The position numbers and the translations under genes were made by a program. A DNA stretch of 64,000 nucleotides, from the NCBI GenBank assembly GCA_021771715.1, contig JAETOO010000003.1, positions 62,001 through 126,000 on the forward strand. Reading direction: 5' to 3'. A model generated the notes under the pieces. That model made no database searches. It was not told where the DNA came from and saw nothing but the letters and a program-made list of their open reading frames with translations. This stretch comes from Oscillospiraceae bacterium (GTDB lineage: Bacteria; Bacillota; Clostridia; Lachnospirales; Lachnospiraceae). Of this stretch, positions 53,476-64,000 are shown piece after piece (position 1 is the stretch's first letter; each line of letters begins with the position of its first letter).

Positions 53476-54048
53476 ATGAAAAATGAAAGACTTCAGAAAA
53501 TGGTGATGACTGGAATGTTCGCCGCGCTCTCGTATGTGGTGTTCACGTTCCTTCAGATTAAGATCACGCTGCCGGGAGGGGATGCGACCTCCATCCACCT
53601 TGGAAATGCAGTCTGCGTGCTGGGCGCGCTGGTGCTGGGCGGCGTCTGGGGCGGCGTCGGAGGAGCGATCGGCATGACGATCGGCGACCTGCTCGATCCG
53701 GTCTACGTCGTGTACGCGCCCAAGACGTTTATCCTGAAGCTGTGCATCGGCCTGATCACCGGCCTGGTGGCGCATCGGATCGGAAAGATCGGCGAGTCCA
53801 ACGATAAGGCGTACATCGCGCGCTGGACGGTGTTCGCATCCGTCAGCGGCCTGCTGTTCAACGTGATCTTCGATCCGCTGTTCGGCTATTTCTACAAGCG
53901 CGTGATCCTCGGAAAAGCGGCGGCGGACGTCACCCTGGCGTGGAACGTTGCTTCAACCTCAATCAACGCAGTGCTCTCCGTGATCGTGGCCTCCGTCGTC
54001 TACATGGCCCTTCGCCCGGCGCTCAGGAAGGCACAGCTCGGCATCTGA
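53476..54048 (+). CDS. ECF transporter substrate-binding (S) component
   Basis: 190 residues with five or six membrane segments. The N-terminal pattern KMVMTGMFAALSYVVF with small residues in helix 1 matches the Ala-x-x-x-Ala contact surface that S components use to dock on the shared energizing module. The vitamin or other substrate is not evident. No EcfA/EcfT genes are near, so it would use a shared (group II) module elsewhere. ATG 53476 is eight bases after AGGAGG; GTG 53458 is less likely. It is convergent with aroE, 28 bases apart. Confidence 0.8.
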   Translation: MKNERLQKMVMTGMFAALSYVVFTFLQIKITLPGGDATSIHLGNAVCVLGALVLGGVWGGVGGAIGMTIGDLLDPVYVVYAPKTFILKLCIGLITGLVAHRIGKIGESNDKAYIARWTVFASVSGLLFNVIFDPLFGYFYKRVILGKAAADVTLAWNVASTSINAVLSVIVASVVYMALRPALRKAQLGI

Positions 54049-54076
54049 GTGCAGAGATCGGCGAAGTAAGAGTTTT

Positions 54077-54943
54077 TTACTGAAAGAACTTCGCCCTGAT
54101 CTGCTCCACCGGCATGTCGAGCCCGGTCCAGATGTGGAAGGCGGCGACGCCCTGGTAGAGCAGCATATACATGCCGTTGAAAGTCCTGCAGCCTGCCTTG
54201 GCGGCTTCCGCGAGCAGCCTGGTCTGGCGTGGGTTGTAGATCACGTCGGAGACGAGCAGGTCCGGGTGGAAGCAGGAGGTGTCAGGAATCGGTGTGTGCT
54301 CTGCGTGCGGGGCCATGCCGATCGAGGTCGCGTTGGTCAGGAGACGGCTCTCCAGAATGCAGCGCTTCACGGCGGCGGTGTCGGCCAGGTCAGTGACATC
54401 CGCTCGGCAGGCCGTGTTGCGATTGATCGTGTCCGCGAGGCGAAGCGCGTTTGACCAGGAACGGCCGCGCCGGTTGACAATGTGCAGCACCGGAGCGCCG
54501 TCGAGCGCCGCCTGGATCGCGATCGAGGAGGCTGCACCACCTGCGCCTAACAGTGTCATCGGCGTGCGGGTGATGTCGCAGCCCTGCTCACGGACGGACT
54601 GCATGTAGCCGATACCGTCGGTGTTGTGGCCGATCAGTGTTCCGTCCTTGTTCTGCACGGTGTTGACTGCGCCGATCATCTGTGCGGCGGGCGAAAGCGC
54701 GTCAAGGTGCTCGAGAACCTGCTCCTTGTGCGGCATCGTGACGTTGAGACCGAAGACATTGACGGAGCGCAGCGCCCGCACGAGCTCGCCGAGGTTGGCG
54801 TTGGCTGTGTCGAGGCAGACATAGACGCAGTCGAGTCCGAGCAGCCGGAAGGTCTCGTTGTACATGGCCGGAGAGATACTGTGAGCGATCGGCGTGCCGA
54901 GCAGGCCGCCGAGCCGCGTATGTCCTGTGATCTGATATTCCAT
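54077..54943 (-). CDS. aroE: Shikimate dehydrogenase
   Basis: 288 residues. Reduces 3-dehydroshikimate with NADPH. Motifs: SISPAMYN (shikimate binding), NVTMPHK with the catalytic lysine, NTDGIG and the dinucleotide loop GAGGAASS. The start at 54943 follows GGGAGG by eight bases. Transcribed from the promoter at 54995-55023, divergent from aroD. Confidence 0.95.
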   Translation of the reverse strand: MEYQITGHTRLGGLLGTPIAHSISPAMYNETFRLLGLDCVYVCLDTANANLGELVRALRSVNVFGLNVTMPHKEQVLEHLDALSPAAQMIGAVNTVQNKDGTLIGHNTDGIGYMQSVREQGCDITRTPMTLLGAGGAASSIAIQAALDGAPVLHIVNRRGRSWSNALRLADTINRNTACRADVTDLADTAAVKRCILESRLLTNATSIGMAPHAEHTPIPDTSCFHPDLLVSDVIYNPRQTRLLAEAAKAGCRTFNGMYMLLYQGVAAFHIWTGLDMPVEQIRAKFFQ

Positions 54944-54994
54944 ATTTCTTCCTCCCAAAGAGCGGTAAAACGCTTCTTTTTTTTCCCTTTTTTC

Positions 54995-55023
54995 ACTATA
55001 AATGGTTTTGGCGGGAGAGTCAA
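54995..55023 (-). promoter_or_regulatory. Promoter of aroE
   Basis: Reverse strand TTGACT (55018-55023), 17 bases, TATAGT (54995-55000). Confidence 0.75.
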
Positions 55024-55483
55024 GAGCAGGAAGGTGGATTGCGTTAAAAAATTACAGCGGTGAAACCTTATAACGGTGAAAGGACGCAGCGGAAGGCGAT
55101 ACTGTATCGGATTGTCATACGAGCCGCTTGCGCATGTCTGTCTCGGGTGGAGCTTCATGTGCTATTAGCCAGAGATTGGTGATTGCATCTTTCGAATTGT
55201 TTTGCTATGATAAAATAATACGGCGGTTGTGTAATGCGGATAGAAACAGTGCAGATACACGCGAAGCATCCGGAATAGACAGAGAGCGGTATTCTATTGA
55301 AACTTCAAGGGCAATTTCTAATACGTCGCCGGAATGCGGTACAGGAAGGGCTGCGGTTTTGTATCGGGGATAAAGAGAACCGGGAGCTTAGACTCGAAGA
55401 GTAGAATCAGGAGAATGGAACAAAGCGAATAGAACAAAGCGAATAGAACCGGAGCCCAAAGCGCCGGATAAGAGGAGAAGGAT
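55024..55483 (+). other. Long intergenic region before aroD
   Basis: A possible promoter is TTGCAT (55174-55179), 17 bases and TATGAT with an upstream TGC, about 280 bases before aroD. No T-box specifier or AGGGTGGNACCGCG motif was seen, and no coding frame is convincing. Confidence 0.35.
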
Positions 55484-56242
55484 ATGAGAGAGATCACGAT
55501 ACGAAATCTGACGCTGGGAGATGGGATTCCGAAGATCTGCATCCCTGTGACGGCGCACAATCCGGAGGAGCTGAGGGAGCAGACCAAGCAGCTGCTCGCG
55601 GGGCCGTGCGATCTGGTCGAATGGCGCGCGGACTTTTTTGACGGCGTGCAGGAGGAGGGAGCGCTGGAATCTGCGCTCGGCGCGCTGCGGGGACAGCTGG
55701 GGGAGAAACCGCTGCTCTTCACCTTTCGGACGAAGGAGGAGGGCGGCGAGCAGGCCATCGCCCTGGACGATTACGTCCGCCTGAACGAGCGCGCCGCAGT
55801 GTCCGGCAAGGTGGATCTGATTGACATCGAGCTGAACCGCGGCAGGGAGACGGCGCAGCGCCTGATCCGCTCTGTGCAGGAGAGCGGCGTGCGCGCAGTC
55901 TGCTCCTTCCACGACTTTGCGCAGACGCCTCCGTCGGACGAGCTGCTGCGGATCCTCTGCAGCATGCAGGCGCTCGGGGCCGATGTGACGAAGGTGGCCG
56001 TGATGCCGCGCAGCAGGTCGGACGTGATGCGTCTGCTGGAAGTATCCGTTTCGATGCGGGAGCAGTACGCGGACCGCCCGTTCATCACCATGTCGATGAG
56101 CGCGCTCGGTAGCATCAGCCGTGTGGCAGGCGCGTTTGACGGCTCAGCCGTGACCTTCGCGACCGCGGGACACGCATCCGCCCCCGGGCAGCTCGAAGCA
56201 GATGCGCTGGACAAAATCCTCCAGGCGTTGTCGCGCAGGTAG
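55484..56242 (+). CDS. aroD: 3-dehydroquinate dehydratase, type I
   Basis: 252 residues, the type I length. Forms 3-dehydroshikimate through a Schiff base. LVEWRADFF, the histidine in CSFHDF, the lysine in VTKVAVMP and TMSMSALGSISR are the active-site motifs. Ribosome site AGGAGAAGG. It provides the substrate of the adjacent aroE product. Confidence 0.95.
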   Translation: MREITIRNLTLGDGIPKICIPVTAHNPEELREQTKQLLAGPCDLVEWRADFFDGVQEEGALESALGALRGQLGEKPLLFTFRTKEEGGEQAIALDDYVRLNERAAVSGKVDLIDIELNRGRETAQRLIRSVQESGVRAVCSFHDFAQTPPSDELLRILCSMQALGADVTKVAVMPRSRSDVMRLLEVSVSMREQYADRPFITMSMSALGSISRVAGAFDGSAVTFATAGHASAPGQLEADALDKILQALSRR

Positions 56243-56300
56243 ATCCCGGCGTCGCTTGCTTTTCGTGAGCAGCGAGCCATGCTTGCACGGAGATTTGATT

Positions 56301-56317
56301 TGTCGAATAATGTCGAT
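56301..56317 (+). promoter_or_regulatory. Two Spo0A boxes upstream of spoIIGA
   Basis: TGTCGAA (56301-56307) and TGTCGAT (56311-56317) are direct repeats ten bases apart, matching the 0A box TGNCGAA. Confidence 0.82.
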
Positions 56318-56343
56318 CAAAACAGCGGATTTCGTTCCCCGTT

Positions 56344-56376
56344 TTGACAAAAAGATCACCCTCTGCGGAGTATACT
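56344..56376 (+). promoter_or_regulatory. Spo0A-dependent spoIIG-type promoter
   Basis: TTGACA (56344-56349) and TATACT (56371-56376) are 21 bases apart, too far for unaided sigma-A. The spoIIG promoter of Bacillus subtilis has the same long spacing and needs Spo0A-P. Confidence 0.82.
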
Positions 56377-56406
56377 GGTAGCAGTTGCAGCCGCAGGGGG
56401 TGTTTT

Positions 56407-57261
56407 GTGTATTATGAGTTGTACATAGACCAGTTTTTTCTGGAGCATCTTTTGACGGATGGACTTCTGCTCGCGCTCACGGCGCTGCTGTGCCGAAGCC
56501 GGCTGCGGGCAGGACGGCTGCTCGCGGGGAGCGCTGCCGGGGCGGCGGTGATGACCTTTCTGATCTGCACCGGCTGCGTGGTGCTGTGGCCGCTGAGCCT
56601 GACGGCGGCGGGCGTGGCCGCCTTCTGGCGCAGAGGAGAACCGTGCCCGTGGGAGAAACTGCTGGCGCTGCTGTTTGTGACCTGCTGCTTCGGCGGAGTG
56701 CTCGGGGCGCTCACGGAGCTGTTCGGGCTGCCGGTGCTGTGGATGGCGGCCGGCGCGGGCTGTGCCCTGCGGTATGGCATCGCGTGGCTGTACAGGAAGC
56801 GCAAAAGAGCGGCCGACACAGCCCTGGTGACGATCTGGTGGGGAGAGCGGCAGGTGCAGGCGGAGGGGCTGATCGACACAGGTAACCACCTGAGAGAGCC
56901 TCTGACGGGACATCCGGTCAGCATTTTGTCAAGAGATACGGCAGAGGAGCTTCTCGGCGCAGGCTGGGAGGCGAGGAAAGGCTTTTTTCTGATCCCCTAC
57001 CACACGATCGGGAGGAAGCAGGGCTGGATGCGCGCCGTGGCGGTGGACCGCATGGCGGTGACGCTGCCGCGTGGCGGGGACGGTCAGGAGGCGCTGGAGA
57101 TCAGCGCACCGATTCTGGCGATCAGCGAGGGAGCGCTGAGCGAGACAGAGCACTATCGGATGATCCTTCACCCGATGCATGTGGAGGATGCGGGCTGCAG
57201 CAGAGGAAGTGACAAAAGACAAATATTCCGCAAAGATAGGAGAGATCAAGATGGTAGTTAA
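56407..57261 (+). CDS. spoIIGA: Sigma-E processing peptidase SpoIIGA
   Basis: About 284 residues. The N-terminal half has five hydrophobic segments; the C-terminal half is an aspartic-protease-like domain with the catalytic aspartate in LIDTGN. It cuts the pro-sequence from pro-sigma-E in the mother cell after a signal from the forespore. GTG 56407 gives the family start [16 protein letters not shown] and follows AGGGGG by six bases; the open frame back to 56344 covers the promoter. It overlaps sigE by 11 bases. Confidence 0.92.
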   Translation: MYYELYIDQFFLEHLLTDGLLLALTALLCRSRLRAGRLLAGSAAGAAVMTFLICTGCVVLWPLSLTAAGVAAFWRRGEPCPWEKLLALLFVTCCFGGVLGALTELFGLPVLWMAAGAGCALRYGIAWLYRKRKRAADTALVTIWWGERQVQAEGLIDTGNHLREPLTGHPVSILSRDTAEELLGAGWEARKGFFLIPYHTIGRKQGWMRAVAVDRMAVTLPRGGDGQEALEISAPILAISEGALSETEHYRMILHPMHVEDAGCSRGSDKRQIFRKDRRDQDGS

Positions 57262-57991
57262 AATTTCGGTACCGCAGCATTTTCAGTTTCGGATGGCAGC
57301 AGGGTTTGGAGACGTGCTGTTCGGCAGGACGAATGATGTGCACTATATCGGGGGGACGGACGTGCTGCCGGCGCCCCTTACGCCGGAGCAGGAGCAGGAG
57401 CTGCTGCAGATGCTCGGCGGGGAGGACGACGCGAAGGCGAGGAGCGGCCTGATCGAGCACAATCTGCGGCTGGTGGTTTACATAGCGAAAAAATTTGACA
57501 ATACGGGCGTCGGGGTCGAGGACCTGATCTCGATCGGCACGATCGGTCTGATCAAGGCGATCAACACCTTCAACCCGGAGAAAAAGATCAAGCTGGCGAC
57601 GTACGCGTCGCGCTGCATCGAGAATGAGATTCTGATGTACCTGCGCCGCAACAGCAAGACGAAGCTCGAGGTCTCGATCGACGAGCCGCTGAACGTGGAC
57701 TGGGACGGCAATGAGCTGCTGCTCTCGGACATCCTGGGCACGGATGAGGATGTGATCTACCGGGACATGGAGACGGAGGCCGAGTACAAGGTGCTGCAGG
57801 GAGCGATCGAGAAACTCTCGAAGCGGGAGCAGACGATCGTGCAGCTGCGCTTCGGGATCAACACGCGGGACGGGGAGGAGAAGACGCAGAAGGAGGTCGC
57901 GGACCTTCTGGGGATCTCACAGTCGTACATCTCCCGGCTCGAGAAGCGGATCATCAAGCGGCTGCGCAGAGAGATCGTCCGGTTCGAGTAG
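57251..57991 (+). CDS. sigE: Sporulation sigma factor E (pro-form)
   Basis: 246 residues. Mother-cell sigma factor made as an inactive precursor. After a ~30-residue pro-segment come region 2 ([29 protein letters not shown]) and region 4 ([20 protein letters not shown]). ATG 57251 follows AGGAGAGATCAAG within the end of spoIIGA. The gene for sigma-G, often next, is not present here. Confidence 0.95.
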   Translation: MVVKISVPQHFQFRMAAGFGDVLFGRTNDVHYIGGTDVLPAPLTPEQEQELLQMLGGEDDAKARSGLIEHNLRLVVYIAKKFDNTGVGVEDLISIGTIGLIKAINTFNPEKKIKLATYASRCIENEILMYLRRNSKTKLEVSIDEPLNVDWDGNELLLSDILGTDEDVIYRDMETEAEYKVLQGAIEKLSKREQTIVQLRFGINTRDGEEKTQKEVADLLGISQSYISRLEKRIIKRLRREIVRFE

Positions 57992-58042
57992 CGCGGCGGG
58001 GAATTTGCGTTTCCCGGTGGGGAAGATGGTTTTGTTATGAGG

Positions 58043-58093
58043 AAAAGACGGCCATAGCGGTTGATTTTGTCGATCAGCTGCTATGGCCGTTTT
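58043..58093 (+). terminator. Terminator of spoIIGA-sigE
   Basis: ACGGCCATAGC (58048-58058) pairs perfectly with GCTATGGCCGT (58080-58090), with AAAA before and TTT after. Confidence 0.88.
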
Positions 58094-58129
58094 GTTTCCC
58101 GAGGGGGCTTCTCTGCGCAAAAGTCCATA

Positions 58130-58158
58130 TTGCGAAAAATGTGGGAAAATGGTATACT
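58130..58158 (+). promoter_or_regulatory. Promoter of apt-relA
   Basis: TTGCGA (58130-58135), 17 bases, TATACT (58153-58158), 42 bases before apt. Confidence 0.7.
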
Positions 58159-58200
58159 TAAGAAAGTTTTTATTTTTTCAGACAAAAGGAGCGGATAAGA

Positions 58201-58725
58201 ATGAAGAAAATTGAAGAGTATGTTAGAAGTATCCCTGATTTCCCGGAGCCTGGGATTATTTTCCGGGATGTGACAAGCATTCTGCAGGACCCGGACGGGC
58301 TGAAGCTGTCGATCGACCTGATTCAGGAGAAGCTGGAGGGCCTGGACTTTGATGTGATCGCGGGCACGGAGTCGCGCGGCTTCATTTTCGGCGTTCCGGT
58401 CGCTTACAATCTGCACAAGGCCTTCGTGCCGGTCCGCAAGAAGGGCAAGCTGCCGTGCGAGACGGTGTCGAAGGAGTATGCGCTCGAGTACGGCACGGCG
58501 ACGATCGAGATCCACAAGGACGCGATTCTGCCGGGACAGAAGGTAGTCGTGATCGACGATCTGATCGCGACCGGCGGCACCATCGAGGCTGCGATCAAGC
58601 TGATCGAGGAGCTGGGCGGCGAGGTCGTGAAGGTCGTGTTCCTGATGGAGCTCGCAGGGCTCAAGGGCCGTGAGAAGCTGGCCGGGTACGATGTAGAGTC
58701 TGTGATTTGTTACGATGGGAAATAG
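58201..58725 (+). CDS. apt: Adenine phosphoribosyltransferase
   Basis: 174 residues. Salvages adenine to AMP using PRPP. The PRPP motif VVVIDDLIATGGT (about 117-129), FPEPGIIFRD and GTESRGFIFG are present. It lies 15 bases before relA, the standard clostridial pair. Confidence 0.96.
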   Translation: MKKIEEYVRSIPDFPEPGIIFRDVTSILQDPDGLKLSIDLIQEKLEGLDFDVIAGTESRGFIFGVPVAYNLHKAFVPVRKKGKLPCETVSKEYALEYGTATIEIHKDAILPGQKVVVIDDLIATGGTIEAAIKLIEELGGEVVKVVFLMELAGLKGREKLAGYDVESVICYDGK

Positions 58726-58740
58726 AATTGTCCATATTTG

Positions 58741-61065
<2,325 letters not shown>

Positions 61066-61212
61066 CGCGGGCTGTGCCAAGCGCGTTTGACCTGTGCAGG
61101 GAAAACAGGCAAGTGCTCTGGCGTAGGTTTTGCGGTACGGCTATGCTGGCATGGCCGGGCGGGAGCAGCCTGTGCGGCTATGCGGGAAGGAGACCGGAAA
61201 GGGGTTAAGATT

Positions 61213-61839
61213 ATGGGAAACTTACGGATCATGCAGCTGCCCCTCGGCATGCTTGCCACGAATTGTTATCTTGCGGTGAATGAGGAGACGGGGGCGCTTG
61301 TGATCGTCGATCCGGGCGCGGAAGCGTCGCGGGTGATGGACAGTATTGGCCGGCTCCAGGCGAAGCCGGAGGCCATTCTGCTGACGCATGGCCATTTTGA
61401 TCATATCGGCGCGGCGGCTGCGCTGCGGGAGCAGTACGACATTCCGGTGTGCGCGATGGAGGGAGAGCAGGAGATTCTCGAGGATGCGGAGAAGAATCTC
61501 TCCGGTCTGTACGGAAGGGGCTACACGGTAAAGGCGGACCGGCTGTTTCGCGATCAGGAGACGGTTGCGCTGGCGGGTGTGCAGATCGAGGTGCTCCACA
61601 CACCGGGCCACACGGTCGGAGGCTGCTGCTATTATATTGCAGAGGAGAAGGTACTGTTCTCGGGTGATATCTTGTTCCAGTGCAGCGTCGGCCGCACCGA
61701 TTTCCCGACCGGCAGCATGGGACGGCTCCACGAGTCCATCCACACGAAGCTGTTCGTCCTTCCGGAGGAGACGGTCGTCTACCCCGGACACGGCGAGACG
61801 ACCGGGATCGGCTACGAGAAGCGGTATAACCCCTATTGA
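61213..61839 (+). CDS. MBL-fold metallohydrolase (glyoxalase II-like)
   Basis: 208 residues. Zinc-binding motif THGHFDHIG, later histidine in HTPGHTVGG, the aspartate in FSGDILF and PGHGE define the metallo-beta-lactamase fold of the short YcbL/glyoxalase II-like group. The substrate, possibly a thioester, is unknown. ATG 61213 follows AAAGGGGTTAAG; the open frame to 61087 has no support. The relA-MBL-hemZ order recurs in Clostridia. Confidence 0.9.
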   Translation: MGNLRIMQLPLGMLATNCYLAVNEETGALVIVDPGAEASRVMDSIGRLQAKPEAILLTHGHFDHIGAAAALREQYDIPVCAMEGEQEILEDAEKNLSGLYGRGYTVKADRLFRDQETVALAGVQIEVLHTPGHTVGGCCYYIAEEKVLFSGDILFQCSVGRTDFPTGSMGRLHESIHTKLFVLPEETVVYPGHGETTGIGYEKRYNPY

Positions 61840-61995
61840 GTCAGAGGTACGCCAATTACAGTCCGACCAGGAATTTTCAGGCCCGTCATGCCTGGACGGT
61901 CCGCCGTGGGAGGAAAGGCGCACAGACAGGCGGGAGGCCGGAACAGGAAACACAGCAGAATCCTTGCCAGGTGGCGCGAGGATGGGGAGACTGGA

Positions 61996-63501
61996 ATGAT
62001 CATTGTACAGCTAAACAGACAAACCTTTGAATATGATGTCCATTCGCTTGTGAAGGCATTTTATCCGGCGGAGGATGTAAAGATATGTTACGAAGCACCG
62101 GAGGAGGGGACAGAGTGGTCCCTGAGGCTGGTGATTTCTTTCCTTGCGGGCACAGAGGAGGCGCAGGAGACGGGTGCGGCAGAGCTGTCTGCGGCGCAGG
62201 CGCGGCTCAGTGTGGAACTCTACGACGGCGCTGATGCGCGCGTGCGCTCGGAGCTGATACCGTCGCACTGGCAGGAGGACCGCAAGGAGACCAAGAATGA
62301 GCTGAAGCGCGTCATCTACCGGATGCTTTCTTCGTACACGGGGCAGACGCTGCCCTGGGGGAACCTGACGGGGATCCGGCCGACGAAGATTGCGATGTCG
62401 CTGCTGGAGCAGGGATGGCGGAATGCGGACATCGCGAACTACATGCGTGAGACGTATTACACGAGCAACGAGAAGACGGCGCTGGCGATCGCGATTGCGA
62501 ACCGGGAGCGCCATCTGCTGAAGGATATCAACTATGAGAACGGCTACAGCCTGTATGTCGGCATTCCGTTCTGCCCGAGCATCTGCCTGTACTGCTCGTT
62601 CAGCTCGAGTCCGCTCTCCCTGTGGAAAACACAGGTCGACTCGTATCTGGATGCGCTCTGCAAGGAGATCGACTACGTGTCGGACGCCTTTGCGGGGAAG
62701 GAGCTGAACACCGTCTATATCGGGGGCGGCACGCCGACGACGCTCGAGCCGCCGCAGCTGGAGCGGCTGCTGTCGAAGCTGGAGGAGCGCTTCGACTACG
62801 GGAAGCTCCTGGAGTTTACCGTGGAGGCGGGACGCCCGGACAGCATCACCCGCGAAAAGCTCGCGGTGCTCCGCGCGCACGGGATCACGCGGATCTCCAT
62901 CAACCCGCAGACGATGAACCAGAGGACGCTGGATCTGATCGGGCGCAGACACACGGTGGAGCAGACCGTGGAGGCGTTTTTCCTCGCGCGCGAGATGGGC
63001 TTTGACAATATCAACATGGATCTGATCGTCGGCCTGCCGGGGGAGGAACAGCCGGAGGTGGAGCACACGCTGCAGGAGCTCGCAAAGCTCGATCCGGACA
63101 GCATCACGGTGCACTCGCTCGCTGTGAAGCGCGCCTCGAGGCTGCGGATGTTCCGCGACGAGTACAAGGAGATGACCTTCACGAACAACCGCGCGATCAT
63201 GGACATGGCGGCCGAGTACGCGATGCGCGCCGGACAGTCGCCGTACTATCTGTACCGGCAGAAAAACATGGCCGGCAACTTTGAGAACGTCGGCTACTCC
63301 AAGGAAGGCAAGGCGGGGATCTACAACATCCTGATTATGGAGGAGGTCCAGAGCATCCTGGCGCTTGGCGCGGGGGCATCGACGAAGCTGGTGCTGCCAG
63401 GTGGGCGGATCGAGCGGATCGAGAATGTGAAGGATATCCGGAACTACATAGACCGGATTGATGAGATGATTGAGAGAAAGAGGTCAGGGATCCATGAGTG
63501 A
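61996..63501 (+). CDS. hemZ: Oxygen-independent coproporphyrinogen dehydrogenase-like HemZ
   Basis: About 501 residues. A ~160-residue N-terminal part specific to HemZ precedes a radical-SAM domain with the cluster motif CPSICLYC, YIGGGTPT and the HemN-like NMDLIVGLPGE. HemN relatives decarboxylate coproporphyrinogen III without oxygen; HemZ activity is less well established. ATG 61996 follows GGGGAGA by eight bases. It overlaps the next gene by eight bases. Confidence 0.9.
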   Translation: MIIVQLNRQTFEYDVHSLVKAFYPAEDVKICYEAPEEGTEWSLRLVISFLAGTEEAQETGAAELSAAQARLSVELYDGADARVRSELIPSHWQEDRKETKNELKRVIYRMLSSYTGQTLPWGNLTGIRPTKIAMSLLEQGWRNADIANYMRETYYTSNEKTALAIAIANRERHLLKDINYENGYSLYVGIPFCPSICLYCSFSSSPLSLWKTQVDSYLDALCKEIDYVSDAFAGKELNTVYIGGGTPTTLEPPQLERLLSKLEERFDYGKLLEFTVEAGRPDSITREKLAVLRAHGITRISINPQTMNQRTLDLIGRRHTVEQTVEAFFLAREMGFDNINMDLIVGLPGEEQPEVEHTLQELAKLDPDSITVHSLAVKRASRLRMFRDEYKEMTFTNNRAIMDMAAEYAMRAGQSPYYLYRQKNMAGNFENVGYSKEGKAGIYNILIMEEVQSILALGAGASTKLVLPGGRIERIENVKDIRNYIDRIDEMIERKRSGIHE

Positions 63502-64000
63502 GCTTGTACATGAATACCGAAAAAAGTACCCAATTATCCGTCCGAGTGTGATCAAGGAGCTCTCCCACGGCATCTGTGTCAGCAATCTGGCCTACCGGGT
63601 CGGGAGAAGACTGGGGATGACGGATGAGGAGTGCCATGACCTGGCAGTCGCGGGCATCCTGCACGATATCGGAAAGCTCGAGATTTCAAAATATGTGCGC
63701 GGGCACGGGGAGGAGACGCTGATCATCGAGGAGCTGAAATACGTCCGGCGGCACTCCGTGCTCGGCGCGAATGTGCTCGGGAGAATGGGCTATTCCGATC
63801 CGATTGTCGACATGGTGCGCTATCACCACGAGAACTGCGACGGGAGCGGCTACCCGGAGAATCTGGTCCGGGAGGAGATTCCGCTTGGCGCGCGCGTGCT
63901 CCGCGTCTGCGACGTGTTCGCCGCTCTGACGGCGGACCGGCCCTACCGCAAGGCGTTCGACGTGGACACGGCGATGGAGCTGATGATCGACGAGTCGCGC
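63494..64000 (+). CDS. HD-GYP-like domain protein, N-terminal part (cut by window end)
   Basis: The frame starts at ATG 63494, overlapping the hemZ stop, and runs open to the window edge (169 codons). It shows ILHDIGK (HD metal site), a later YHHEN and DGSGYPENL, the set typical of HD-GYP-type phosphohydrolases; the GYP part reads SGYP. Many such proteins degrade cyclic di-GMP, others act on different nucleotides. There is no sensor domain before it, so it is a stand-alone or C-terminally extended form. Coupled translation with hemZ is likely. Confidence 0.85.
   Translation, partial: MSELVHEYRKKYPIIRPSVIKELSHGICVSNLAYRVGRRLGMTDEECHDLAVAGILHDIGKLEISKYVRGHGEETLIIEELKYVRRHSVLGANVLGRMGYSDPIVDMVRYHHENCDGSGYPENLVREEIPLGARVLRVCDVFAALTADRPYRKAFDVDTAMELMIDESR

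Noticed and set aside
53238-53486. An 82-codon frame between ftsZ and the ECF gene
   Set aside because: No ribosome site, runs into the ECF ribosome site and start, and no recognisable protein pattern.
55024-55483. T-box or other aromatic amino acid riboswitch before aroD
   Set aside because: No T-box sequence AGGGTGGNACCGCG or specifier stem was found; the region is only a long leader of unknown role.

Overview
The window looks like a chromosomal segment of a GC-rich, spore-forming anaerobic Clostridia, most likely a Lachnospiraceae gut bacterium. The reasons are a SpoIIGA/sigma-E pair behind a Spo0A-type promoter, a Spo0E-like peptide, a meso-diaminopimelate-type MurE (DNPR motif), oxygen-independent HemZ, a secreted family 5 cellulase, and the gene order def-fmt-metallopeptidase-rsmB-rlmN-phosphatase-PASTA kinase-rsgA. 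The assignment is inferred from gene content and order; no rRNA or tRNA gene was seen.

Layout. 1-2301: end of glutamate synthase large subunit and the whole small subunit. 2468-4825: a reverse-strand cellulase and a forward class I glutamine amidotransferase. 4999-18054: a long forward run (murE, priA, def, fmt, membrane metallopeptidase, rsmB, rlmN, PP2C phosphatase, PASTA kinase, rsgA) linking wall synthesis, replication restart, translation start, rRNA modification and Ser/Thr signalling. It ends in a strong terminator facing reverse-strand rpe. 19180-26925: accessory genes. These are an anion permease, an AT-rich island (QueG-like iron-sulfur protein, CPBP protease, TetR regulator with a palindromic operator), cutC, a uracil permease and a MATE pump. 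26939-30403: a HelD-like helicase fused to what looks like the N-terminal beta-sandwich of a family 31 glycosidase. 30553-32535: a GntR-ABC transporter operon with a 31-residue membrane peptide at its end. 32988-35186: ychF, lgt and a Spo0E-like peptide.

35187-36026 is non-coding. It holds a terminator, a 241-bp cloverleaf-like palindrome and the mraZ promoter with MraZ boxes. 36027-53057 is a rearranged division and cell-wall cluster: mraZ, rsmH, ftsL, two class B penicillin-binding proteins, mraY, murD, ftsW, a three-copy ~116-bp repeat, murA, divIB/ftsQ, a CstA-family transporter, an unknown membrane protein and ftsZ. murG, murC and ftsA are absent from it. 53476-56242: an ECF transporter S component and divergent aroE and aroD. 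56407-57991: spoIIGA-sigE. 58201-64000: apt, relA, an MBL-fold hydrolase, hemZ and the start of an HD-GYP-like gene cut by the window edge.

Most unusual: the helicase-glycosidase fragment fusion; the 241-bp palindrome; a related C-terminal module in one penicillin-binding protein and in DivIB; and a second penicillin-binding protein with a 12-residue repeat insert before its active serine and KTA in place of KTG. Promoters listed were read by eye from -35/-10 hexamers and spacing.
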